Source: Verrucomicrobiales bacterium | GTDB lineage: Bacteria; Verrucomicrobiota; Verrucomicrobiia; Limisphaerales; UBA9464 | Assembly (NCBI GenBank): GCA_027489875.1 | Contig: JAIXZE010000234.1 | Coordinates: 1 to 32,067 of the forward strand | Reading direction: 5' to 3' | DNA: 32,067 nucleotides | In this document: one piece after another, positions 8,277 to 15,626 of the stretch | Numbering within the stretch: the first letter of the stretch is position 1 | How the letters are laid out: each line of letters starts with the position of its first letter | Notes under the pieces: model-generated | Told to the model about the DNA's origin: nothing | Databases searched by the model: none | The model's input: only the letters and a program-made list of their open reading frames with translations | Translations under genes and position numbers: made by a program

Positions 8277-8652
8277 GCACGTGATCCGGCGATTCGACCG
8301 CCTTGTAGAAGTCCCACTTCGGGATCGGGGTCATCCCCAGATGCAGCCCGGACTCCCGGACGATCCGACGGAAGTCCGCCCACACCGGCGGTTCCCCGTG
8401 CTTCGCGTACGAATCATCGACGGGAATGCCCATGGTGTTGATCTCGTCGATGGGCACCGCCGTGAGCAGCACCTCCAGCACCTGCGCCACCGTGACCAGA
8501 CCGGGCGCCAGGTTCAGGCTGATCACGTGCGCGTTGGGCCCCTTCTTCGTCGCTGCCGGATAATTGCCGTCAGCAATCAGGATGCGCGAATGATGCCCTG
8601 CGCGGGCCAGGATGGCATTGATCTCGGGATGGATGAGCGTGTGCTTGAGCAT
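8206..8652 (-). CDS. RbsD/FucU-family sugar mutarotase
   Basis: A 148-aa protein from the ATG at 8652, where the family's typical N-terminus begins (MLKHTLIHPEINAILARAGH). RbsD and FucU proteins interconvert anomeric or pyranose/furanose forms of ribose and fucose. Visible family traits are the N-terminal His in the GHHS segment, the IADGNYP motif equivalent to FucU 'ADANFP', and the central VISLNLAPGLVTVAQVLEVL segment; length fits the usual ~140 aa. The substrate cannot be read from sequence, so no symbol is given. The 5' end overlaps the upstream DUF218 gene by 83 bp and the 3' end overlaps the convergent membrane-protein gene by 71 bp. A sugar isomerase lies two genes upstream, which fits a sugar-processing operon. 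Confidence 0.85.
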   Translation of the reverse strand: MLKHTLIHPEINAILARAGHHSRILIADGNYPAATKKGPNAHVISLNLAPGLVTVAQVLEVLLTAVPIDEINTMGIPVDDSYAKHGEPPVWADFRRIVRESGLHLGMTPIPKWDFYKAVESPDHVLTIQTGDQALWANVLLTMGCRTA

Positions 8653-9736
8653 GGGATGGAGTGTGGGATTGGAATGGGGATCCCGGTCCAACCACCGGGC
8701 GGGTTGTCGCTGTAGCCGACCGGTCTCCCGGCAGCACCGAACGAAAGTAATAAAGCCAGTACGCCGGCACCTCCCGGATCAGGGAAGCCAGCGGCAACCA
8801 CCGCGCGGCATGCCTTGGCCGGGCCGGCACCGTGCACACCTCCATCCCCTCGACCGCGTACGCCAGCCGGATCCTGGGCAGGTGATAGAACTCACTCACC
8901 GCCAGCAACCGCCCTCCTCCCTGCCCCACCATCCGGACCGTGTTCGCTGCCGTGGCACGCGTGTTCAGCCCTTCCCGGTCCAGGCGGATCGCCGCCGCTG
9001 GAACTCCAGCCCGAATCGCGGCGTCGCGCATCGCCTCGGTCTCATGGATCGCCCCATCCCCGGGGCCACCCGACATGATCAGGCCCCCAACCCATCCGTC
9101 CCGATACAACTCCACCGCCGTCCGCACCCGATCCCCCACCGCTTCGGACAGTCCCCCATCCGCATAGACCCGGGCACCCAACACCACCGCCACGTCCGCC
9201 GGACGCCGGTAATCCGATCGTCCCAACGTCAGGATCTGCATCAAGGGCCAGAGGCACGCCAGCACCGTCGTCCACGCCAGCACGACAAGCCCGGAGGCGG
9301 GACGATCCGCGATCCCGGCACGCCAGATCCGGCCGGCCATCCACAGCAACCCAGCCCCCAGCAACAACGACAGCGGCACCGGAAAACCCGTCTGTACGCT
9401 CCCGATCGCCCAGATCCGTCCGACGTTTGCCGCGTTCGCCAGCGCAATGCCTGCTATCAGAAGCGTCACGCCCACGGTCGAGGTCCGGCGAACCTGTCCC
9501 ATCCGCGGGAGCAGTGCTGCGAGCACCCAAAGGCATCCCGCCACCAGGAGCAAACCGGTCGCCACCCCATCTGGCAGCGAACGGATGTCCAGCCAGGCCA
9601 GTTCCAGATGGTCAGTGCCGCCAACCATGGACGCCATCACCGCCAGCAAGGACAACGCCCCAAGGAATCCGGCCAGCGCCCGCGACACCGCATCGCGCAG
9701 CTCCTGACTTTCCCCTTCTGTGATCGTCGCCCCCAT
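8570..9736 (-). CDS. DUF218 (YdcF/SanA-like) membrane protein
   Basis: A 388-aa protein with about five N-terminal transmembrane helices (residues ~17-170) followed by a DUF218 domain (about 183-315): PADVAVVLGARVYADGG, IMSGGPGDG with an acidic EAM segment, LNTRATAANT and LAVSEFYHLPRI. YdcF/SanA-type proteins are linked to cell-envelope integrity, but their chemistry is poorly known. A purine-rich GGAAGGA lies about 10 bases before the ATG, one of the few good Shine-Dalgarno candidates in the window. The last ~45 residues (after YYFRSVLPG) are Pro/His/Ser-rich, unlike a folded domain, and overlap the mutarotase gene. This suggests an ancestral stop was lost and the tail was added. The start is 39 bp after the upstream sugar isomerase stop, so they are probably co-transcribed. 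Confidence 0.82.
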   Translation of the reverse strand: MGATITEGESQELRDAVSRALAGFLGALSLLAVMASMVGGTDHLELAWLDIRSLPDGVATGLLLVAGCLWVLAALLPRMGQVRRTSTVGVTLLIAGIALANAANVGRIWAIGSVQTGFPVPLSLLLGAGLLWMAGRIWRAGIADRPASGLVVLAWTTVLACLWPLMQILTLGRSDYRRPADVAVVLGARVYADGGLSEAVGDRVRTAVELYRDGWVGGLIMSGGPGDGAIHETEAMRDAAIRAGVPAAAIRLDREGLNTRATAANTVRMVGQGGGRLLAVSEFYHLPRIRLAYAVEGMEVCTVPARPRHAARWLPLASLIREVPAYWLYYFRSVLPGDRSATATTRPVVGPGSPFQSHTPSHAQAHAHPSRDQCHPGPRRASFAHPDC

Positions 9737-9774
9737 TTCGACAGATTCCTTCCGGTCGGCTCACCCCATCCCAT

Positions 9775-10590
9775 TCAAGCAAACCAACGCCGATAACTCG
9801 CGAGCGTCTGGGTCATCGCCGCTGCCGCATCCGGACGTGGCCGTACTTCCGCCGAGATCCAGCCGTCATATCCAATCTCCTTCAACGCCTGGACCACGGG
9901 CCCGACGTCCGTATGACCGAACCCGATCGCTGCGCGGTTGGAATCCGCGAAGTGCACATGGCCCACGAGTGGACCGGCGCGCCGGATCGCGGCGGCCATG
10001 TCCGGTTCCTCGATGTTCATGTGGAAGAGGTCGAGCAGCAGCCGAACGTTCTGCGTCCTCAACGTCGGCAGGTATGCAAGGATCTCGTCGACCGTGTTGA
10101 AGAGGTTCGTTTCGTACCGGTTCAACGGTTCGAACAGCAGCGGAACCCCGAGCGCATGCGCGCGTGGCCCGAGTTGATCGAGTTCCACCTTCAGCCACCC
10201 CAGCGCCTCCTCGCGTGCCACCCCATCCGGGACCCGCCCCTGCATCGACCCGATGATTGCCGGAACCCCGAACCCACCGGCGAAATCAATGATGGCCGCG
10301 ATGAAATCCCGGGCGCACATCCGCACATGCGGATCCGGATCCGTCAGCGAGAGCTTCCGTCGAACCCATCCCGCGCCGGTGCCCATCGCCGCCAGTTGCA
10401 ACCCGTGCTGCTTCAGCAATTCCCTCAGCGCGAAACCATCGAGGTCATCCGCGTGCGGGGGGAAGATTTCCACCCCATCGAAGCCAGCCGCCGCGGCAAA
10501 CTGGAACGATTCCTCCAGCGTCCCGTGCAGCACGAACGGACCCTGCCTCGCCTCCGGCACCAGACACACCGTTACCGCACATCGCGTCAT
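9775..10590 (-). CDS. TIM-barrel sugar isomerase/epimerase (AP endonuclease 2 superfamily)
   Basis: A 271-aa protein of the xylose-isomerase-like TIM-barrel superfamily, which includes hydroxypyruvate isomerase and D-tagatose 3-epimerase relatives. The metal-binding motifs appear in order: Glu in LLFEPLNRYETN, Asp and His in LLLDLFHMNIEEPD, His in VGHVHFADSNR with GHTDVG, and Glu in ISAEVRP near the C-terminus. No signal peptide is present, so it is cytoplasmic. It heads a minus-strand run with the DUF218 and RbsD/FucU-like genes and is divergent from a LysR-type regulator, with repeat copy C in the intergenic region. Its exact substrate cannot be determined from sequence. Confidence 0.88.
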   Translation of the reverse strand: MTRCAVTVCLVPEARQGPFVLHGTLEESFQFAAAAGFDGVEIFPPHADDLDGFALRELLKQHGLQLAAMGTGAGWVRRKLSLTDPDPHVRMCARDFIAAIIDFAGGFGVPAIIGSMQGRVPDGVAREEALGWLKVELDQLGPRAHALGVPLLFEPLNRYETNLFNTVDEILAYLPTLRTQNVRLLLDLFHMNIEEPDMAAAIRRAGPLVGHVHFADSNRAAIGFGHTDVGPVVQALKEIGYDGWISAEVRPRPDAAAAMTQTLASYRRWFA

Positions 10591-10639
10591 CGCCCAGACG
10601 ATGCCGGGAATCCCCCCAAGGGTGCAATCCCGGGCTCGT

Positions 10640-10795
10640 GTTCACGTGAGGCGCATCTGGACACTACCCACACATGCAACGGGGTGGCGACGTCCTCGTC
10701 GCCGTTCCAAAGCCATTCCCGATGGCGATGAGGACATCGCCACCCCGTTCCCATTCCCAATGGGGGCAGTGTCAACCTGCGCCCGTTCACGTGAG
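10640..10795 (-). mobile_element. repeat family copy C, MITE-like, inverted orientation, with flanking duplication
   Basis: The element proper spans about 10650-10784, with ends GGCGCATCTGGACACTACCC and GGGGCAGTGTCAACCTGCGC as imperfect inverted repeats. Hairpins are GGCGACG-TCCT-CGTCGCC (10686-10703) and GGCGATG-AGGA-CATCGCC (10724-10741), nested in an 11-bp perfect stem AACGGGGTGGC/GCCACCCCGTT. Read on the minus strand, its hairpin order and spacer (ATCGGGAATGGCTTTGGAAC) match copies B and E. A direct repeat GTTCACGTGA(G) flanks it at 10640-10650 and 10785-10795. It fills most of the gap between the sugar isomerase and the LysR gene. Confidence 0.82.
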
Positions 10796-10862
10796 ACAAC
10801 CCGCCCATGACTTGACGACTCGGGTCGAAGCATGCAGAGACGAGGGCCAACGACACTCCTCC

Positions 10863-11777
10863 ATGCTCAACATCCATCACCTCGAACTGTTTTACTACGT
10901 CGCCCGCTTCGGGGGCATCATGGAGGCCGTCCGGAACATCCCCTACGGCATCCAGCAACCCGCCGTGTCCGGCCAGATCCTCCAACTCGAGTCCGACCTT
11001 GGCCTGAAGCTCTTCAACCGCCGGCCGTTCGAACTCACGCCGGCCGGTCGGGAGCTTTTCGAATTCATCCGACCCTTCTTTGCGAATGTCGAGATCGTGG
11101 GGGAAAAGCTGCGTGGCGGAATCACCCAGACGATCCGCATGGCGGCACCGGCCGCGGTCTTGCGCGATCATCTCCCCGAGGTCCTGCAACTCGTGCGCAA
11201 GCAGTTCCCGAAGCTGAAGCTCATCCTGCGCGACGCGCACCAACCCACGGTGGAAGCGTGGTTGGAGCGGCAGGAGATCGACTTCGCAGTCACCGTGGTC
11301 GAAGGGCGACTGGCGTCCGGACTGAACTCCGAAACCCTGCTGGATCTGCCCGCGGTCTTTCTGGTGACCGAGAAATCGCGGTTCTCCACTTCCGCAGAGG
11401 TCCTCGACGCGTTGGCCAGTGGCACGGTGGATGGGGAAGGCACCACCCCGGAACCGTTGATCTGCCTGCCTCCCAACGAACCCCTGCCCCGCCAATTCCG
11501 GGAGCTTCTCGCCAACCGGGGACTCGAATGGCCACCGTCCATCGAGGTGAACTCGCTCGAACTGATCGACATCTACGTGGCCAATGGATTTGGCATCGGG
11601 CTCACCTTCTTCCTCCCGGGGACCAAAAACTCGCCCGGGGTCCGGTGCATCCCGATCACCGAGATGCCCCACTTGAGCATCGGGGCCGTCTGGCGGGGGC
11701 AACCGACGGCGCTGATCGAGAGCCTGCTCGCGGCGCTTCGGGCCCGGGCCCGACTCTTCAGCGCGCGCAAGCTGTGA
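10863..11777 (+). CDS. LysR-family transcriptional regulator
   Basis: A 304-aa regulator from the ATG at 10863; the longer open frame upstream crosses repeat copy C and is ignored. Residues ~3-62 form the winged helix-turn-helix (HHLELFYYVARFGGIMEAVR, then QQPAVSGQILQLESDLGLKL and RRPFELTPAGRELF). The rest matches the two-lobed substrate-binding fold (IRMAAPAAVLRDHLPEVLQL; DFAVTVVEGRL; a late IYVANGFGIGLT segment). LysR proteins are usually transcribed divergently from a target, which here would be the sugar isomerase/DUF218/mutarotase operon; this is inference. Most of the shared intergenic region is occupied by the repeat element, leaving about 67 bp on the regulator side and 49 bp on the other. 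Confidence 0.9.
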   Translation: MLNIHHLELFYYVARFGGIMEAVRNIPYGIQQPAVSGQILQLESDLGLKLFNRRPFELTPAGRELFEFIRPFFANVEIVGEKLRGGITQTIRMAAPAAVLRDHLPEVLQLVRKQFPKLKLILRDAHQPTVEAWLERQEIDFAVTVVEGRLASGLNSETLLDLPAVFLVTEKSRFSTSAEVLDALASGTVDGEGTTPEPLICLPPNEPLPRQFRELLANRGLEWPPSIEVNSLELIDIYVANGFGIGLTFFLPGTKNSPGVRCIPITEMPHLSIGAVWRGQPTALIESLLAALRARARLFSARKL

Positions 11778-11853
11778 TCCGCGGACCCGAGTGAGCGCGA
11801 GGTTCGGCGATTTCGGCCTTCAATCCATCTTCCGCACACTCTAAAACCCGCGC

Positions 11854-12492
11854 GTGCCTTTTCTGGCCCATCTGCTGACCGCGCTCTGCGCTTATCTCTG
11901 CGGGTCGATTCCGACCGGATTCCTGGTTGCCCGGGCGAAGGGAGTCGATATCCGCGCCATGGGCTCCGGCAATATCGGAGCCACGAATGTATTCCGGATC
12001 CTTGGGAAGGGGCCGGGAATCTTCGTCCTTCTCGTGGATGCCCTGAAGGGAGCCATTCCGGTGCTGGTGCTGCCTTCCCTGCTGGGACACGCCAGCGGTT
12101 CCGAGGCGGTGCCGTTCGAGATGATCGCTGCCCTGGGAGCGGTCCTCGGCCATAACTTCACCTGCTGGTTGAAATTCAAGGGCGGCAAGGGCATCGCGAC
12201 TTCCGCCGGCGTCCTCGCGGCAATGGTCCCCGTCCCGTTCCTGATCACCCTGGGCGTCTTCCTGACCGTGCTTGCCATTTCCCGGTACGTGTCGCTTGCC
12301 AGCATCCTCGCCGCCGCGGCCCTGCCCTTCGCGGTCGCCTTCATCCCACCCGGGGACCGTCGGCTCATCCTTCTCACCGGGATCCTGTCCACCCTCGCGA
12401 TCCTCCGGCACAAGGCCAACATCGGTCGCCTTCTCAACGGCACCGAACGACGCCTGGGCCAACCGAAGCCTACGGAAGCCCCGACCCCATGA
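11854..12492 (+). CDS. plsY: glycerol-3-phosphate acyltransferase PlsY
   Basis: PlsY transfers an acyl group from acyl-phosphate to glycerol-3-phosphate, the first step of phospholipid synthesis, in the cytoplasmic membrane. The 212-aa protein has about five hydrophobic helices and the three family motifs: GSGNIGATN (residues 37-45), a central GHNFTCWLKFKGGKGIAT, and a late SLASI segment. Translation begins at a GTG at 11854. The stop overlaps the gpsA start by four bases (ATGA), showing translational coupling. The pairing is logical: GpsA makes the glycerol-3-phosphate that PlsY consumes. Confidence 0.95.
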   Translation: MPFLAHLLTALCAYLCGSIPTGFLVARAKGVDIRAMGSGNIGATNVFRILGKGPGIFVLLVDALKGAIPVLVLPSLLGHASGSEAVPFEMIAALGAVLGHNFTCWLKFKGGKGIATSAGVLAAMVPVPFLITLGVFLTVLAISRYVSLASILAAAALPFAVAFIPPGDRRLILLTGILSTLAILRHKANIGRLLNGTERRLGQPKPTEAPTP

Positions 12493-13469
12493 ACGTCACC
12501 ATCATTGGCGCCGGTGCGTGGGGAACGGCCCTCGCCCTGCTTCTGGACCAGAACCGGCATTCGGTCCGGATCTGGGGCCACAACGCCGCCCACCTCGCCG
12601 AAATCGCGCGGGAGCGCACTCACGACCGCGCCCTCCCGAACATCCTCCTGCCCGCCAGCCTCCAGTTCGAACCGGACCTCCAGGCGGCGGTTGCCGAAGC
12701 CGATGCCCTCGTGATGGCGGTTCCTTCCCGCGCACTGCGATCGGTCGCCGAGCGTATCGCCGACTACCGCGGGCCGCTCATCAGCGTCACCAAGGGGATC
12801 GAATCGGAAACCGGACTGACCATGTGTGCGGTCCTCCAGCAGGCCATCCGAGGCGCGATACCCGCTGCCCTGTCCGGTCCGTCGCTGGCGCTGGAAGTCG
12901 CGCGGGGAATCCCAACCGCGGTGGTCGCGGCGGCGGAGGAACCCGCGACGGCACGGCTGGTGCAGGACCTGTTTCACCGCCCGGCGTTCCGCGTTTATTC
13001 CAGCACCGACCTGGTCGGAGTTGAACTCGGTGGGGCCCTGAAGAACGTCATGGCCATCGCCGCCGGTGTGTGCGACGGACTCGCCTTCGGGGACAATTCC
13101 AAGGCCGCGCTCATCACCCGCGGCCAGGCCGAGATGCGCCGCATCGGCGTGGCGTGCGGTGCCCGGTCCGAGACCTTCTCGGGACTCAGCGGACTGGGCG
13201 ACCTCACGGTCACCTGTTTCTCCCGGCTCAGCCGCAATCGCACCTTTGGAGAGCGCATTGGTCGCGGCGAACAGGTGGCCACCCTGCTCGCCGAATCCCG
13301 GAGCGCCATCGAGGGGTATCCGACGGCGCGTTCCGCCCGGGAACTCGCCACGCGACTGGGCATCATCGCCCCGATCACCTCGGAGGTCTTCGCCATGCTT
13401 TACGAATCCAAGGATCCGCGGCGTGCCGTGCAAGACCTGCTCAGCCGCGATTCCAAGGCCGAGGACTGA
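12489..13469 (+). CDS. gpsA: glycerol-3-phosphate dehydrogenase [NAD(P)+]
   Basis: GpsA reduces dihydroxyacetone phosphate to sn-glycerol-3-phosphate for phospholipid synthesis in the cytoplasm. The 326-aa protein matches the family length. Visible motifs are the Rossmann loop GAGAWGTA (residues 7-14), VTKGIE (about 100-105), SGPSLALEVARG (about 129-140), the catalytic Lys185 in GGALKNVMAIAAG, GDNSKAALITRG and LGDLTVTCFS. It overlaps plsY by four bases and is followed after 27 bp by thrB on the same strand, so a three-gene operon is likely. Confidence 0.96.
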   Translation: MNVTIIGAGAWGTALALLLDQNRHSVRIWGHNAAHLAEIARERTHDRALPNILLPASLQFEPDLQAAVAEADALVMAVPSRALRSVAERIADYRGPLISVTKGIESETGLTMCAVLQQAIRGAIPAALSGPSLALEVARGIPTAVVAAAEEPATARLVQDLFHRPAFRVYSSTDLVGVELGGALKNVMAIAAGVCDGLAFGDNSKAALITRGQAEMRRIGVACGARSETFSGLSGLGDLTVTCFSRLSRNRTFGERIGRGEQVATLLAESRSAIEGYPTARSARELATRLGIIAPITSEVFAMLYESKDPRRAVQDLLSRDSKAED

Positions 13470-13496
13470 ACCTTTTCCACCGCTGCTTACCTTCCC

Positions 13497-14375
13497 ATGA
13501 CCATCCGCGTTCCTGGAACCACGTCCAACCTTGGCTCGGGCTTCGATACCCTCGGGCTCGCCCTCCGGATCTACAATCACGTCACGGTCCAGCCGCGTGA
13601 CGACCGTCACGTCGAGATCACCTCCCCGATCTCCGAAGACGCCCGGGAGGGGGCGACGCAGATGGTCAAGGAAGCCGCGCGTTTCTTCTTCAAACGGACC
13701 CGCAAGGCCGCCTTTGGCTTTTCCATCTCCATCACCGGCGACGTTCCTGTGGCCCGCGGGCTGGGCTCCTCGACCACCGTCCAACTCGGCCTTCTCGCCG
13801 CGCTCAATGAGCTCACCGGAGCGGGCCTCGACAAGCAGGGCGTGTTCGAACTGGTCAACGTCCTCGAAGGCCATCCCGACAACTGCGCACCGGCCACGTT
13901 TGGCGGGTTCACGGTCGCTGGCCCCGTTGGGAAGGGCGTTCGGGTGTTGCGGTTTGCCGTCCCGCGTCAGGCACGCTTCGTGACCCTGGTTCCCGACTTC
14001 GAGGTCAAGACGAGCGACGCACGCCGACTCCTGCCCGCCGAGTATCCCAAGGCGGACCTTGTCCACAGCCTCAACCGGGTCGCGCTCGTCAGCAGTGCCT
14101 TCGCCTCCGGAAACCTGGACGCACTCCGCGACCTCTTCGATGACCGGGTGCACCAGCCCTATCGGACGCCGCTGATCCCACAACTCCCGAAGGTAATCCA
14201 GGCCGGCGTCCGCGCGGGAGCCATCGGCGGATGGCTCTCGGGTTCGGGTTCCACGATCATGTGCCTGACTCTCGTGGAACCCGAACGCGTCGCCTCGGCC
14301 ATGCAACGGGTGCTTGCCAATGGAAAGGTCCACATCCTGGCGGCCGACACCGCCGGGTACGCCGTGGCGCGATAA
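13497..14375 (+). CDS. thrB: homoserine kinase (GHMP family)
   Basis: ThrB phosphorylates homoserine to O-phosphohomoserine in threonine biosynthesis. The 292-aa protein starts directly with the family's VPGTTSNLGSGFDTLGLAL segment. The ATP-binding GHMP motif PVARGLGSSTT lies at residues 84-94, GHPDN follows in the middle, and the C-terminal GGWLSGSGSTIM motif is intact. Other GHMP kinases such as mevalonate kinase are less likely because the N-terminal segment and overall order are those of homoserine kinases. It follows gpsA by 27 bp and is convergent with the DAHP synthase gene, 39 bp apart. No terminator hairpin was seen in that gap. Confidence 0.92.
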   Translation: MTIRVPGTTSNLGSGFDTLGLALRIYNHVTVQPRDDRHVEITSPISEDAREGATQMVKEAARFFFKRTRKAAFGFSISITGDVPVARGLGSSTTVQLGLLAALNELTGAGLDKQGVFELVNVLEGHPDNCAPATFGGFTVAGPVGKGVRVLRFAVPRQARFVTLVPDFEVKTSDARRLLPAEYPKADLVHSLNRVALVSSAFASGNLDALRDLFDDRVHQPYRTPLIPQLPKVIQAGVRAGAIGGWLSGSGSTIMCLTLVEPERVASAMQRVLANGKVHILAADTAGYAVAR

Positions 14376-14414
14376 GCCTTCGACTGGACCAACGGGCTGG
14401 GTGCCCGGCCGCGT

Positions 14415-15443
14415 TCAGGTTCCTGACGCAATGCTTCGCCCCACGGCGGAGGCCAGCGGACGGAGATCCTGCATCAGTTGTGCGAAGCCACCCAGGTCCA
14501 GCTGTTGGGCCCCGTCACTCCACGCTTCCTTCGGATTGGGGTGCACCTCGATCAGGAGCGAGTCGGCACCCATGGCCACGGCTCCCTTGCAGAAGGCCGA
14601 GACCAGATCCGCACGCCCGCCGCCCTGGCTGGGGTCAATGACCACCGGCAGGTGGGACTCGTTCTTCAGGATGGGAATGGCCCCCAGATCCAGGGTGTTT
14701 CGCGTGTAGGTCTCGAAGGTCCGGATTCCGCGCTCGCAGAAGAGGACATTCCGATTCCCGTTGGCCAACACGTATTCGCCGGCCAACAACCATTCGTTGA
14801 TCGTCATCGAGAGTCCGCGCTTCAACAGGATGGCCTTCCCCGTCTTCGCGGCTGCGATGATCAACTGGAAGTTCTGAGCATTGCGCGCGCCGATCTGGAG
14901 GATGTCCGCATGCTCCGCCACGAGGTCCACATGATCCTCCGAGAGCAACTCGGTGATGATCTTCAGCCCTGTGCGCTTGCGGGCTTTGGAAAGCAGTTTG
15001 AGTCCTTTCTCGCCCAGACCCTGGAATTCGTACGGGGAGGTACGCGGCTTGAAGGCCCCGCCCCGCAACACGCGGGCTCCGGCCTTGGCCACGGCCTCCG
15101 CAGTCACCATCAACTGGGTTTCGCCTTCGACCGAGCACGGCCCGGCCATCACCACGATTTCGGAACCTCCGATTTCCACGTCGCCAACGCGCACGGTACT
15201 GGGCTTCGGATGGGCTTCGCGACTCACCAGCTTGTGGCGCTTCTGCACAGGGGTCACCGACTCCACCTGTGCCCACGCACGCAATGGATCGAGGGATGGA
15301 TTCTTCCGTTCGTCGCCAATTGCACCGATGACGACCCTCTCCACACCCCGCATGACATGCGGTCGGTATCCCAGACGACGGATCTCGGCGATGACGGCCT
15401 TTTCCTCGCGGGGAGGAGTTCCCGGTTTCAGAACAATGATCAT
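14415..15443 (-). CDS. aroF: 3-deoxy-7-phosphoheptulonate (DAHP) synthase, type I-beta
   Basis: DAHP synthase condenses phosphoenolpyruvate and erythrose-4-phosphate, committing carbon to the shikimate pathway for Phe, Tyr and Trp. The 342-aa protein is counted from the ATG at 15443, where the family N-terminus MIIVLKPGTP begins; ATGs at 15455 and 15479 are possible but less typical. Residues ~1-75 form the ferredoxin-like regulatory domain found in I-beta enzymes, where Tyr or Phe bind in characterised relatives. The barrel shows metal-ligand Cys103 in AGPCSVE, FKPRTSPYEFQG, LQIGARNAQNF, KRGLSMTINEWL and EVHPNPKEAWSDG. Upstream lie an aromatic-rich leader peptide and an intrinsic terminator, so expression is probably attenuated by aromatic amino acids in addition to allosteric feedback. 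Confidence 0.95.
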   Translation of the reverse strand: MIIVLKPGTPPREEKAVIAEIRRLGYRPHVMRGVERVVIGAIGDERKNPSLDPLRAWAQVESVTPVQKRHKLVSREAHPKPSTVRVGDVEIGGSEIVVMAGPCSVEGETQLMVTAEAVAKAGARVLRGGAFKPRTSPYEFQGLGEKGLKLLSKARKRTGLKIITELLSEDHVDLVAEHADILQIGARNAQNFQLIIAAAKTGKAILLKRGLSMTINEWLLAGEYVLANGNRNVLFCERGIRTFETYTRNTLDLGAIPILKNESHLPVVIDPSQGGGRADLVSAFCKGAVAMGADSLLIEVHPNPKEAWSDGAQQLDLGGFAQLMQDLRPLASAVGRSIASGT

Positions 15444-15497
15444 GGAATCAAACATTGGGTTGAGTTTTGGACAAACCACCCGACTCCAGACCCCGGC

Positions 15498-15529
15498 AAC
15501 AAAAAAGCCGCAGGCCCGGGGCCTGCGGC
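15498..15529 (-). terminator. attenuator terminator upstream of DAHP synthase
   Basis: On the minus strand, GCCGCAGGC and GCCTGCGGC form a GC-only 9-bp stem with a five-base centre (15507-15529). TTTTTTG follows at once (15506-15500), giving a canonical intrinsic terminator. It stands 20 bases after the stop codon of the leader peptide and about 55 bases before the DAHP synthase start. Its position upstream of the gene rather than after one marks it as an attenuator. The region on its other side is a divergent promoter area, so it does not serve as a normal gene-end terminator. Confidence 0.88.
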
Positions 15530-15590
15530 GGCTAGTTCACACACGGAATCACGCATCCATCCGCCAGCAGGCCTGGTTCACGAAGAACCA
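15520..15590 (-). promoter_or_regulatory. alternative RNA pairing (antiterminator) in the DAHP synthase leader
   Basis: Minus-strand GGCCTGCTGGCGG (15573-15561, inside codons 18-22 of the leader peptide) can pair over 12 bp with CCGCCGCAGGCC (15531-15520), leaving one bulged T. The second segment is the 5' arm of the terminator, so the two structures exclude each other. A small hairpin, TGGTTC with GAACCA (15590-15574), lies just before it and over the F-F codons, a candidate 1:2 or pause structure. A ribosome stalled at codons 12-15 would leave the antiterminator segment free; one at the stop codon would cover part of it. Confidence 0.72.
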
Positions 15591-15626
15591 ATAGCTAAAT
15601 CGGCTGGCAAACAAATGCGCGCTCAC
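15549..15626 (-). CDS. aromatic-rich leader peptide of the DAHP synthase attenuator
   Basis: A 25-codon frame opens with GTG at 15626 and ends with TGA at 15551-15549. Codons 10-15 read Phe-Ser-Tyr-Trp-Phe-Phe; Phe also occurs at 6 and Trp at 21, so seven of 25 residues are aromatic. The frame is closed upstream by a TGA ten codons before the GTG, and a TTG five codons upstream is an alternative start. No strong Shine-Dalgarno is visible (GAAAG just before the GTG). The peptide is too short to be an enzyme, and its position before an intrinsic terminator and the first aromatic-pathway gene indicates a regulatory leader sensing charged tRNA-Phe, -Tyr and -Trp. Translation is inferred, not shown. 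Confidence 0.78.
   Translation of the reverse strand: MSAHLFASRFSYWFFVNQACWRMDA

Noticed and set aside
11892..14333. An 813-codon minus-strand frame opposite plsY, gpsA and thrB
   Set aside because: It is antisense to three well-recognised genes and has low-complexity Gly/Arg/Asp-rich composition, so it is a codon-bias shadow.
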